Assembly (NCBI GenBank): GCA_010015745.1
Contig: ML978155.1
Span: forward strand, 310,001-374,000
DNA length: 64,000 nucleotides
Direction: 5' to 3'
From: Setomelanomma holmii
Lineage: Eukaryota > Ascomycota > Dothideomycetes > Pleosporales > Phaeosphaeriaceae
Shown piece after piece: positions 34,337 to 44,629 of this stretch. The notes under the pieces were generated by a model. That model did no database searches, had not been told where the DNA came from, and saw only the letters and a list, made by a program, of their open reading frames with translations. The position numbers were made by a program, and so were the translations under genes. Numbering within the stretch: position 1 is the stretch's first letter; the number at the start of each line of letters is the position of its first letter.

Positions 34337-35021
34337 TTCAAAATAGGTAGTCTTGCAGTATTGTAGAGGTCTGTGGTTACGGCAATGGCGAGCGTTGAGC
34401 CGAAAGTTTCGGGTACTAAAGCTGTGACGTTTGCCGCATTATTCAGCGGCCATTCTTAGCGTAACAAGGGTTTTGCACGTGTGTCGTACTTTGATCGTGA
34501 CACAATCTTCATTCACGTCGACAGATATTCCGTCGTCGATATATTCGATGCATAGCAACTGTAGGAAGAGCTAGGAAATCTCCCGGCAATGTAACCAGCA
34601 TCGAGCCAGAATGTTCAGGCTCCATGCCGGTACATCGCACATGAAACTCTCGTACAATACATCTACCGAATTGCAGCACTTAGGCGATGTTCCGTCAATA
34701 GAGACAACGCTACTATGAGGACTTTACATATACCGAAACGCCGCGATGAAGTCGCCCAAGTCATACCTGACCTGAGCGAACAGCGGTCACAACCCTGAAC
34801 ATGCTGCCCAGGTCGGCCCAACGACATGCAGCAAGCAGATACAGCTTGAGCTTACAATGCGTTTCCAGAATAGGTTGATGATTATCGGGATGTTCGATGG
34901 GGCGGTCAACAGGGGTGTTGCAACGTAGCCCCGTGGCAATGCCAAGTATTTATCGCGCAGTCGGCAGGCGACTACACAAGTCTATGAGTGAGTAACTGCA
35001 CTCTCATACCCACCACTTACC
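34337..35021. other. Start of a gene-poor, decayed region
   Basis: Promoter of NFU1 at the left; no coding signature beyond. Composition becomes more AT-rich than the housekeeping blocks. Confidence 0.4.
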
Positions 35022-36178
35022 ATGGCAATCTGGCGTTTTTTTATCTTCCTGGTCACAACTATTTGGACCAGCGCTTGCATGGGACAAGAAGTGACTTATC
35101 CCTTCAGCATCACGTTTACCCTTACAACAATCATCGCCCCTCGATTTCGAGCTTCTGGAATGATCGAGGTAACAAAATGTTCTGCGGGTGCTGAGTATCG
35201 AGCATACTAGGATGAGGCGGTTCGGGAATGTCAAGAGCTAGATGGACATTCTTGGAAACGTTAAGGCAGAGGGCTCATCTCGATTGAGTGGGAGGCAGCA
35301 TTCACCATGTTCCGTGAAGCCTTTAAAACGATCGTAGAGAATCCAACGATATAGATCGGACACCGACCCTACGTTGTATCTCTGGCGATTCCCTCAGTGT
35401 TCGATCACGATCTACGGAATGTCGCCAACGAAGCAATTCTTACCTCGGCGGACGACGAAGGAACAGAAACCCTCACAACAGGTTGGCATGCTCACAGGAC
35501 TGCGCCTTACGCATACGACTTTCTGGAGTGCAAACAGCTTGGGTGAGCTCCTGAATATTGTCGGGACGATGGTGGTCCAGACAACCTTGTTGTTCCTCTG
35601 GAGTAAGGGAGGGATCACCTCTATGCCTGGTTGAAGGTAATTAATTTGAGCTTGAAGTAAATTATTCAGTTCATCAGAAGATCAGTTCAGCTTGCGGTGA
35701 GCAGGCTGGCAAGGTAAGTGAATGTAAGTTACATGTTACATCCGAACTAAGGAAAAGTAATGCAATTGGTGCACAAGCATGTGAAGAAAGTCTTCGCAAC
35801 TTTCTCGACAATCTTATCGATCAAGAAACCCTCAAACAGCCATCCGAAGGTCACCCAGGTGTGCTGAATGAGCGCAACGATATTCGAGCCATCATTATCT
35901 CAGACGAAGGATCCGGGGATGCCTTAACTGCCCTAGGCTCTGTCGCACGTATCATTGTTGGGACCGAAACTGTAGACATTTTGAAAGAAATTCACTCTTC
36001 CGAGGTGGTGGCACATGGAACCGCCATTTGGGCAAGACAGACAGTTAAGGAGCCGTGGAGGTATTCGCACTCCAAAAAGGTGTATCTACCTCCACAACAG
36101 CCGACGCAACCCACTCCAACATACAACAGGCTACTCGAGGCTCCACCGGTCGAACAGAAACACGGAGAGCTGTAGCAA
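35022..36178 (+). pseudogene. Degenerate Hsp70-like (actin-fold ATPase) gene remnant
   Basis: Fragments in more than one frame resemble fungal Hsp70-like ATPases, though no single intact frame exists. The 5' piece begins with a signal-like MAIWRFFIFLVTTIWTSACM. Around 35350-35530 a frame reads RPYVVSLAIPSVFDHDLRNV and then RTAPYAYDFLECKQLG, resembling the Hsp70 stretches around the PAYF and AAAIAYGL motifs. From 35861 the frame gives IRAIIISDEGSGDALTALGS and SSEVVAHGTAIWARQ, resembling the C-terminal subdomain of the ATPase (VLSGD... and A.GAA). Stop codons and frame changes lie between. Some gaps could be introns (GGTGAGCTC at 35543), so this may be a diverged gene rather than a dead one. 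Identification rests on remembered family patterns. Confidence 0.4.
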
Positions 36179-36333
36179 AGCCTCAAGAGCGCCTCAAGCC
36201 ACCACTGTCTAGCGACTTGAGGTTTTCCTTATTCATCGTGCAGAGCATGCTGCTCATCCATGTGCAGCACACAGTCGCCGTTCTTGTCGAAACTGCTCAA
36301 CAATCAATTACGGACTGGTAAACTCGGATTTGA

Positions 36334-36341
36334 GTCACTTA
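36334..36341. repeat. Target-site duplication, left copy
   Basis: GTCACTTA immediately precedes the left end of the hAT element and is repeated exactly at 39463-39470. Eight base pairs is the diagnostic length for hAT insertion. Confidence 0.9.
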
Positions 36342-36361
36342 CAATGTTGTCAACAACCAAA
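36342..36361 (+). repeat. Left terminal inverted repeat of the hAT element
   Basis: Starts CAATGTTGTCAACAA; matches the complement of the right end at 18 of the first 20 positions. Third base is A here and G at the right end. Confidence 0.85.
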
Positions 36362-36649
36362 CACGTGTCAAAATTTTGTTTGAATTTTGTTTGATTTGAC
36401 TACGTCAATCAAACAAAAATGCTACTGCGATTTTAACAGTTAATTCAAACAAAAGAGGCGCTAGCTGTCAAAAGTTTTAAAGTTTTGTTTAAATCGCTTA
36501 GCACACTGTAGTGATTGATACTTTCTTAGTATTGAGGTATCAACAACTCCCCTGCTGACCGCGTACTTAGCGCGTTAAAACTTACCTGTCCCCTACACTA
36601 CAGCTTAAGCTTACTTTTACGCGCCTTTACTTACCATCTCACGCTTACT

Positions 36650-39174
36650 ATGCCGCCAAAACAAAGCTGCGAGCCCGTTGAGGCAGCCGAACCCATGCTA
36701 AAGCGCTCACAGCGTGCGCCAAAGCCTAGCTAACAGTTGCGAGAAAGTCATCTACAGCTTACTTCTTCGCTAACCTATTCGCCTATCGCAATACCTAAGG
36801 AGCGGGAGTCCCCTATTAAGGTACCTGAAAGTACGCCGACGCGCTCAATAGAGCCGCTAATACAGCCAAAGGAGCGCGCCCGGAGGCCATCACCAAGGCC
36901 TAGACTACAAGCCTCTCAGGCATCCCAACCTGCCGATAAGCCAGCCTCGGAGTCGCAATTGGTGGCCAATAAGCCAGCTGTAGTTACTGAGCCGCCGCGT
37001 ACGTTCAGTAGTGCTGCCACAGAGGCCTCAGTGGAGGACGATGCTGTACCATTTGTCGACTTCACCAACTACGACGGTCTTGACCTTAAGCGCTTGCCAG
37101 GCTATAATGTGCCGCTGTCTTCGCCTACAGGCAACGTAAGCTGGGTCTTTAGGCACGGCTATCGCCTTCGAAAAGTCGGTACTGTGCCTGAGAAGATCTA
37201 CTTCCAATGCAAGCACTGCCACATCAACGGCAAAAGCGGCGGCCTACACCAAACAATGCTCTCAACTACAGCTGCCAACAATCATTTGAAGCAGGACTCT
37301 CTCAGCCATCAGCTTACTAAAAAAGGCCCTATCGTACTAAGAAGCCGCTCGAACCTGGCTAAACGTTGCTGCGATGGGCAGAAGAAAATGGTATACAACT
37401 CAGCCAAGAAGCAACACAGCAGCTGGGTAATTTCAACGCACACAGCTTCAGGCAGGCTGCTGTATTATGGCTTGTCGAGAACAACAGGCCTTTGCGCGAA
37501 TTCGAGACTGAGTCCTTCTGCGCGATGATTAGATTTGCTAACCCAGAGGCAGAGGCGGCGTTGTAGAGGTCCTACAACAGCGTGTCGAGGTTTGTGATAA
37601 GGCTCTATAGCTGGCTACAACCTCAGGTTAAGCGTACTTTGTCTCAAGCCTCTAGCAAAGTTCACATAAGCTTTGACGGCTAGACGACTAAAGGCGGGAA
37701 GCGCAGCTTCTTTGCAGTGTGTGCGCACTATGCTGACTCTCAAGGCAAGATAGTTGACCTCCCTATCGCACTGCCGCAGTTAGTTGGCGCACACACAGGT
37801 CTCGCTATTGCAGAAACTGTCGTACAAGTCCTCCGCTACTTCAGAATTTCTAACAGCAACTTAGGCTATTTTGTACTTAATAACGCCTACAACAACGACA
37901 CGGCTATCAACAAACTTAGCTCCGTATACGGCTTTCGTGCCAACGATCGACGCCTCCGCTGCGCTTGCCACATCCTCAACCTTATCAGGCAAATTATTAT
38001 GTTTGGCACTGACCCTAACGCCTTTAACAACGCGCTAGAGAACTACTACAAAGAGGAATACTTTATAAAGCAATAGCAGAAAGATAGTCCGCTTAGTGTA
38101 TTTCTTAATATCGTTAACTACATTAACACACTAAAGCAATAGAGAATTTTTGAGGACTGTTAGAACAGCGAAGCTGCTGCGCTGCCAGCTGACGCTACAG
38201 GGAGACTGCGTGAGCCTTTCAAGCCAGTAGTTACGCGCTGGAACAGCTGTCACAACTGCTTCAAGCGTGGTGCTGAGTTACAGCACGCTATTAATAGCTA
38301 CGCCTCTTTCCACATACAAGAGACTGAGCGCGCCGACGAGGAAGCCAGAGACAACAACACTAAGCCGCCAACTATGCTGTCGTGGATGCGATCGGGCGGG
38401 TTTACAGCTGCAAACTGGGCAGTGAGTACTGAGTACATTGAGCTGCTTAAGCCGCTCAAAGCTGCAACTGATTGCTTGCAAGGTCGCGGCAAAGCTAGCA
38501 CACACGGTGCATTATATGAGGTGATCCCCGCCTTTAAGTCTCTTATTGCTAACTTAAATACTCGCCTTTGGCCTTACACAACCGTTCACTTTGAGCTATA
38601 TGAGGCGCCGGAAGATCACATCGCGATTAACGTACGCGCAGCGCGCAACAAGGCTACAAAGTACCTTAACAAATTGCTTAAAATTCCCGTCTATTACACT
38701 GCCACGGCTCTCCACCTACGCTACAAGCACTACTTTGAGCGCTCTTGGCGCGGGAAGCCTGAGCTATTACAGGCTGCGCATGCAGGCTTCTGGCAGCTGT
38801 GGGCTTAGTACAAGCCCGCAGCAGCGGCAACTACAACAACAGCTGCGCCCAAACACGCGATAAGCTTTGACGATGCGATTGACTCGATACTTGACGACGA
38901 CAGCGAGATAGCAAGCGTGGCGGACGAGTACGATAGCTGGCTCCGAGAGCCGTCGTGGACAGCGGCGCAGTAGAAAGAGGGTTGTACAGCTGTCTAACAC
39001 TGGTTGCAACTACAGCCAAGGTATCCGAATCTGTCGCAACTGGCGCTGGACATGTTGACTATCCCTGCCTCCAGCGCTGACTGTGAGCGAGTCTTCTTAG
39101 GTACAGGCGAAGTAATGGAGCCACAGAGGCGTAAAATAAGCAGCCAACTATTAGCTACTTTGATTTGTACTTAA
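36650..39174 (+). pseudogene. hAT transposase, inactivated by stops and one frameshift
   Basis: Once catalysed cut-and-paste transposition. The likely start is ATG 36650 (MPPKQSCEPVEAAEP); a TAA interrupts within the first 30 codons. A Pro/Ser-rich region leads to a BED-like finger (WVFRHGYRLRKVG, FQCKHCHINGK, then NNHLKQDSLSHQL). A frameshift lies near 37,330-37,366. The catalytic region shows HISFDG*TTKGGKRSFFAV, where the stop replaces the Trp of the usual DGWT, then LGYFVLNNAYNND and RRLRCACHILNL, which carries the hAT CxxH. The C-terminal dimerisation domain reads LALDMLTIPASSADCERVF. In-frame stops are TAG at 37564, 37681, 38074, 38140, 38161, 38806 and 38971, and TAA at 38992. No TGA occurs in that frame, fitting C-to-T change at CpA (RIP). 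Confidence 0.85.
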
Positions 39175-39442
39175 CGGTGGATTTGAGCAGGTTTCACAAC
39201 GCCAAGCGCAAAGGCAGCAGCTATGTACGACGATAAAGCGCTCACTGAGCAGTTTGGTATAGATAAGTGGGAGGAGCCGCTGCCAGAAACATCACTACAG
39301 CCTCCTTCACAGTCTTGAAAACTCAAAATCAAACAAACAATCAAACAAAAAGCACCTCTAAAACTCTGTCAAATCAAACAAACAAACAGCAACACTAAGA
39401 AACCGTCAAACAATCAAAATCAGAGCCTCAAATTTTGTTCGT

Positions 39443-39462
39443 TTTGTTTGTTGACAACACTG
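39443..39462 (-). repeat. Right terminal inverted repeat of the hAT element
   Basis: Reads TTTGTTTGTTGACAACACTG on the plus strand, the inverted partner of the left end, directly followed by the second GTCACTTA copy. Confidence 0.85.
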
Positions 39463-39470
39463 GTCACTTA
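39463..39470. repeat. Target-site duplication, right copy
   Basis: GTCACTTA directly after the right TIR, identical to 36334-36341. On the minus strand it forms part of a splice donor GTAAGTGAC. Confidence 0.9.
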
Positions 39471-39560
39471 CCTGTTGAGTTACGCAACCCACTCGTTCAT
39501 CAGGACCTGATCATGGCGCACCACGGGCTGCATTCCATACACCCAATCCATGTAATCATC

Positions 39561-41060
39561 CAAAATTATGTCTCTACTCCCCTCTTGATCGACTGTGGCG
39601 GAAATTTGGAACGGCCGGTCCCATCATCCTCGTGTACTTCGTACCTGCCCGTAGGTGGAACATTCTGAGCACACAAGCTCTCTCTTTGTCAGCTTACTGG
39701 AGATACGGTTGGTACACCACATACCTTCGCGGCTTGATATTTCTTTTCTTCTTCCGCGAGACATTTTACCATCCTTTTCCCACGCCGACAAGCTGTACCG
39801 TAGATCAGTGTGAATCATAGACCAAACGTGCCGGACAAGATACCGCCTTTGCAGGCGCAGCAAAACACATATGGTCGATCGAAAGAGTAACTTGGGGTCG
39901 CGACAGTATCATCGTTATAAGCGCTGATCACTCCCTGATAGCACGCTCCAAGGGAAGGACTGATAGGTTAGAAACGATGACTGCGAGAGGAAGATTGAAG
40001 AAGCGCATCTTGGGCACGATGATGGAGCGCGACGCTAGGGATAAGACCATTCACAATACTATCTCTATGATGATATATGAGTCTCTCAATCGATGCTCAC
40101 GGTTTGCTCACCTAAAGAGATGTGCTTGCCGTTGCATCTTGGTAGCCTTGTGTATCGCCATATATGCGAGCTCTGTGGTCGCGATACATATTTCCGTACT
40201 GGTCCTACGTTATACCAGGCCATCTGACAACCATAGGATAGGAGACATAGCGCGATAAGCATGCTTGTCAGACTACCGACCGGTTACCAAACTAAGGATG
40301 AAATCCCATACTTCATGAAGCTCGCCACATTTGGCGTGGTCAGCTTGGCAGTGTGACACTTTCTGCATTACAACAAACCAGTCGACAAGAAAGCACGGCA
40401 AGTTTGCTGCACTTGTGGGTCAATTTATTCATGCGCTACGCACATGGAACTCGTCCGTTTTCATAGACAGTCGATCAGGCCGAGATGTGCACCTTCGTTA
40501 AATGCGTCTACTCACAGCCTGTCATATATCTAAAAGATCTGCCTTGATCATCGCCCGCGTGCTGATGTACAGCAATATCAATTACTTCAATTCTGTTCTT
40601 ACCAAAGTTGTTCCCAGTCAGTTCCATTTCGGTATTCTTTCCTCGAGATCCGCACATTTACCGGACGAGAGCATGCAACAATATTTCCAAGAAGGTGGTT
40701 GCTATCAATTATTTCCAGAATGTTGAAGAACAAGGTCTCAATGGATTCCTCAAGCATTACATTGCCCCCCGTATCTTGAGCCACGAGGTCGAAGACATCA
40801 CGTGCTGTTTGTATCCTCGCGTCTGGTAAGAGTGAAAGTATCTTAGCCGTGCTTAGGCTGACCGGTTCCCAACTTGCGCAATACCTTGCAATGACCAGCT
40901 TCCACACATGAGGGAGTATGAACTCCAAACTTCAGCAATGTCTGTTGGTAGCTTAAAGTGCAATTGACCCCGAAGCCGACGCCTGCTGGACCAACGTAGA
41001 CGTTACACATGGAGGATAGGCCATATAGCCGTTCGGCTTAAGTAACGTTGCTGTCGTAGG
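39561..41060. other. Decayed, gene-poor DNA
   Basis: No intact gene. A minus-strand frame at 40599-40928 gives a protein-like stretch (ARDVFDLVAQDTGGNVMLEE, ETLFFNILEII), possibly downstream remains of the same old locus as the fragment at 41061. Confidence in any gene here is low. Confidence 0.35.
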
Positions 41061-41320
41061 TTATTTTTCCCAGTAACCTCGAGTGGGGTTCAACATGGGA
41101 TCTGTAGCCCAGTCGCAAGTGTAGCTTTCCAATCCGACATTTGCAGCAGAGTCTATGACATTTTCTGCCCAGTCAGCAGTCGTATCGACATCATGTTAGA
41201 CGAATGAGATACCTACCATTACCAAGCAGGGCATCGCAACGATTCCGCCAGATGGAATGCCTCGTTTCAATGTCCATATCGAGCTCATAGCTGTGCCCTT
41301 CTTGTACTCGAGGTCAGTGG
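41061..41320 (-). pseudogene. 3' fragment of an unknown minus-strand gene
   Basis: Two pieces join in phase across a well-formed 52-bp intron (41165-41216: GTAGGT donor, CTGAC branch, GGGCAG acceptor). The upstream piece reads GHSYELDMDIETRHSIWRNR and the downstream piece NVIDSAANVGLESYTCDWAT then a stop at 41061. The phase match and codon pattern suggest a once-coding or still-coding gene end. No family is recognised. Upstream exons between 41320 and 41880 could not be assembled because of stops, so I class it as a remnant; a live gene with unresolved 5' exons is the alternative. Confidence 0.35.
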
Positions 41321-42222
41321 AAGTGCGGATCGCCGTATTCATATCAGCTGTTAGTGGTTACAGCATGAATCCGTTGGTCGTTGGGTCATAAGTTCTCACA
41401 AGCACAATCCTAAAAGAACCTAGAAAGCTAAACCAATTTGAGTGGTGACCCTGTTTGAGTATTTTATGGACGTGCTGAGATGTTGATACTCGCATAATTC
41501 GAAGCTCAGAATGTCCATGGCCAGACCTTGGAAGGGAAAGTGAATCCTTGTCGTGATGCTCACAACAAGAGAGGAGATCATTTGGCAAATGATTCTAAAA
41601 GTGATCACAAGAGCTGTGGGACAGAGAATGGAATGATTGAGTTTCGCGAAAGTAGGAATCTAAGGTTGAGTAACGGAGCTTCATATATACTCCTCCCTCG
41701 TTTTTGGTCGACTATTGGTCGCTTCTCGTCAGGCTTATCGGTAGATGTATCTTGTAAGATCAGATGAACCATATGATGTAGAGACGAGGCTGCATAGATG
41801 AATTGCAGCACGTCGTGTAACTTATAGCTGGGTTCTACCTGCACTTCTCCACGTGCTCCGTCGATCCGCACAGGACACTTCATGGCATGGATGGAATAGC
41901 AGGCGAAAACCCACGCGATTTCGTAATAATCTCGAAGAATGTCATCCAGCTGTTGGGCCTGAACATAAATACCGATGCGATGGCCGTGGTAATAGTGGTG
42001 CCCCTGTTCGCGATCTCTCGCTTATCGGGATCCCCCATTCCCGCCGATCTAAGCGCATCTCAACTCCAATCGTCATCTCACAAACATCGGTAATGACGTC
42101 GTCGCGAAGCTTGACGCGCTAACATTTCCAACATGGCTTTTGCAAAACAACCCTTAAGTTCCAGCTCTCTCTCAACCTACGGTCTGTTGAAGCACGGTGA
42201 CATTACCTGAGTTCAACTATTG
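41321..42222. other. Unresolved stretch upstream of UVE1
   Basis: May contain 5' exons of the minus-strand fragment (an open minus-strand frame spans 41605-41883) and the UVE1 promoter at its right edge. Nothing else is recognised. Confidence 0.35.
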
Positions 42223-44629
42223 ATGCTGCATCCCTTTCACAGCATCAGCCGACGCATCGCATTTCACGCGCCACCACGTGCCTCTCTCCTAGCCCAGAAC
42301 TCGCGAGCCGCCCCTTATATCAGCATCATGGCTAAGAGGAAGAGATCTGATATCGTTGCTGCTTCGCCAGCAGGGACTGATATCTCTACTATCGATCGTT
42401 CGAAGATGCGCCGCTCCAAGGTACCTCTGCCTCCAAATGTCACTGGGAACGCGTCGAGGTCGACGCGCCGTCAATCGACGCGTGGGGGCGCAGCTACAAC
42501 AACAAACCCAGATGATAATCCTGAAGTCCTCGATGGAGTCACAGCTTTACGAGCTTCGCCCGACGGGCATGAGACCAGTGGTCTCGAGTCCCAGCTGAAA
42601 GCCAATATCACCAATGGCACTAGCAATGGGGTTAGTGCTTCTACGAACACGAACAGTGATATTGCTTCACCAGCAACTGCCGATCTTCCTGCAAAGCAGA
42701 ATGGCAAGGTTGGCCGAAAGAAGGCCGTTGCACAACATGTGAAGGCCGAGCCGGTGGAGACCAATATCGCGGCCATCAATGGGGCCGCAGAGAATGTCAC
42801 TGGCCCCACTGAAGACGTTGGCATCGCCGGCGATCCAGAGGCTGCCGACGGGCTGGAAGAAGACGAAGCGGAGGTCAAGGAAGCCCTGTCAAGGACCCCA
42901 CCAGTCAATTCTGAATATCTTCCCCTACCTTGGAAAGGGCGATTAGGTTACGTTCGTACACCATCCACACCATCTTGCTCCTCGCTGACCAACGCGATAG
43001 GCCTGTCTTAACACTTATCTTCGAACCGCGAATCCTCCCGTGTTCAGTTCCCGAACATGCCGCATCGCAAGCATTCTCGAGCATCGCCACCCTCTAAAGG
43101 ACCCGTCCCAGCCCGAACATGCCACTAAGAATCGCCCTGACAAGGAGCAACCGGCGGATGTTGCCAGAGGCATGAGACATGTGGAAGAACTTGGCCTGGC
43201 CAATGCGCGTGATATTATCAAGATGATACGTTGGAACGACAAGTATGGTATCAAGTTCATGCGTCTTAGCAGCGAGATGTTCCCATTCGCGAGCCACGAC
43301 GAATATGGGTACAAGCTGGCCCCGTTCGCCGCTGATACACTTCAAGAAGTTGGCAAAGTGATTGCCGAGCTCGGTCACAGGGTTACAACCCATCCAGGGC
43401 AGTTCACTCAACTGGGTTCGCCGCGTAAGCAGGTCATTGACAATGCGATCCGAGATCTGGAGTATCACGCTGAGATGTTGTCGCTGCTGAAGCTACCTCC
43501 TCAGCAAGACCGAGATGCAGTTATGATATTGCATCTTGGTGGTGCTTATGGAGACAAGCCTGCCGCCATTGCTAGGTTCAAGGAGAACTACGCAAGACTG
43601 CCACAAGGTGTAAAAGACCGCCTCGTGCTAGAAAACGATGATGTGGTATGGTCCGTCCATGAATTGCTGCCTCTCTGCCAGGAGCTGAGCATTCCATTTG
43701 TACTGGACTACCATCATCACAACATCATCTTCGATGCCACGCAGATTCGAGAGGGCACAAAAGATATCATGGAACTCTATCCTGCCATCCTCGAGACATG
43801 GATTAAAAAGGGCATAACACCTAAGATGCACTATTCTGAACCATGTCCAGATGCAATCACTCGTACCAAGAGACGAAAGCATTCGCCACGAGTTATGACC
43901 TTTCCTCCGTGTCCAGATACTATGGATTTGATGATAGAGGCGAAGGATAAGGAGCAAGCTGTGTTCGAGCTGATGCGAACTTTCAAGCTCCCAGGCTTCA
44001 GCACTTTCAATGATATCTTGCCACATCAGCGGCAAGATGAGAACAAGCCTTGGAAGCCTAAGCCAAAGAAGGCAGTAAAGAAAAGTAAGAAGAAGAAAGT
44101 AGATGATCTTGAGGACCTGGAGCTGAAGATTGAAGAGGCAGAGGAGGAGAACGTTCCCCCTCCACTCATACCTGAAGAAGAGGTAGGTATGGGAGGTCCT
44201 GAAGGTCGAGTGTACTGGCCTCCAGGCATGGAGGAATGGCTGAGACCCCCAAAGCGCATCATCAAAAAGAAAGAGGAGGGCGCCGCCACTCCGGCTAAGA
44301 AGAAGCGAAAGACTGCAGCTGCGGCAGAGGAAGCATCGGTCACGAGTGAGCCTGCCGCTCTCGATGAAGTCAAAACTCCTGCCAAGAGAGCGGCGCCAAA
44401 ACGGACAGCAAGCTCAACGAAGCGGGCGCCAAAAGCTGTTCCCACTCCTTCCCCATCTGATGAAGACGAACATCTAAGCACCCCTCCGCTTAGTGATCTA
44501 GGGACGGAGGACGAAGCGCCAACTGTGCAGAAGCGAGCTGCTCGACCTGCAGCATCACGCAAGAAGTCCGGCAGGGCTACGGCCCAAGTCAGCTACAAGG
44601 AGGAAGACGCCGACGAGATGAGCTTGTAG
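42223..44629 (+). CDS. UVE1: UV-damage endonuclease (UvdE/Uve1 family)
   Basis: Nicks DNA 5' of UV photoproducts and other lesions, starting an alternative excision repair. Exons are 42223-42951 and 43001-44629 (49-bp intron, joining LGY-ACLNTYLR), about 785 residues. The catalytic TIM-barrel domain begins at the intron. It contains NDKYGIKFMRLSSEMFPFAS, THPGQFTQLGSP, ILHLGGAYGDK, LVLENDD, DYHHHNI and MHYSEPC followed by KRRKHSPRV, holding the metal-binding His, Glu and Asp residues of the family. Both termini are long extensions: an acidic, Ser-rich N-terminal region and a Lys-rich, nuclear-signal-like C-terminal tail (KKAVKKSKKKKVDD). The first 35 residues look like a mitochondrial presequence, and a second ATG at 42328 starts MAKRKRSD, so two products are possible. 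Confidence 0.95.

Larger units (their letters stand above)
36342..39462 (+). mobile_element. hAT-superfamily DNA transposon, structurally complete, 3,121 bp
   Basis: The ends are near-perfect terminal inverted repeats: CAATGTTGTCAACAACCAAA at the left and CAGTGTTGTCAACAAACAAA as the complement of the right end. An exact 8-bp duplication GTCACTTA flanks them. Both subterminal regions (about 36395-36500 and 39320-39440) carry many copies of a TCAAACAAA-like motif in both orientations, as expected for transposase-binding sites. Internally it holds a plus-strand transposase with a BED-like finger and hAT dimerisation domain, now broken by stops. It is therefore non-autonomous today but could still be mobilised if a related transposase is present. 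The left TIR differs from the right by transitions and one A/C change. Confidence 0.9.
36253..39560 (-). pseudogene. Minus-strand gene remnant with EF-hand loop, split by the hAT element
   Basis: At 36253-36288 the minus strand encodes DKNGDCVLHMDE, a 12-residue loop matching the EF-hand consensus at positions 1, 3, 5, 8 and 12. On the far side of the transposon, 39472 upward reads toward it, with MDWVYGMQPVVRHDQV and VLMNEWVA, then a TAA, then an exon end AACAG|GTAAGTGAC. If the element is excised in mind, the intron is only 47-50 bp and its phase joins this frame to the EF-hand frame. The single TAA could be a decayed CAA. So the transposon lies 9 nt inside an intron of a Ca-binding-type gene that later decayed. 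Upstream exons were not resolved; a chance EF-like string remains possible. Confidence 0.35.

Noticed and set aside
37564..38994. Stop-codon reassignment or programmed readthrough in the transposase
   Set aside because: Host genes in the window use TAG as a true stop (trpE, RFC1), and CpA-directed mutation explains all the stops more simply.
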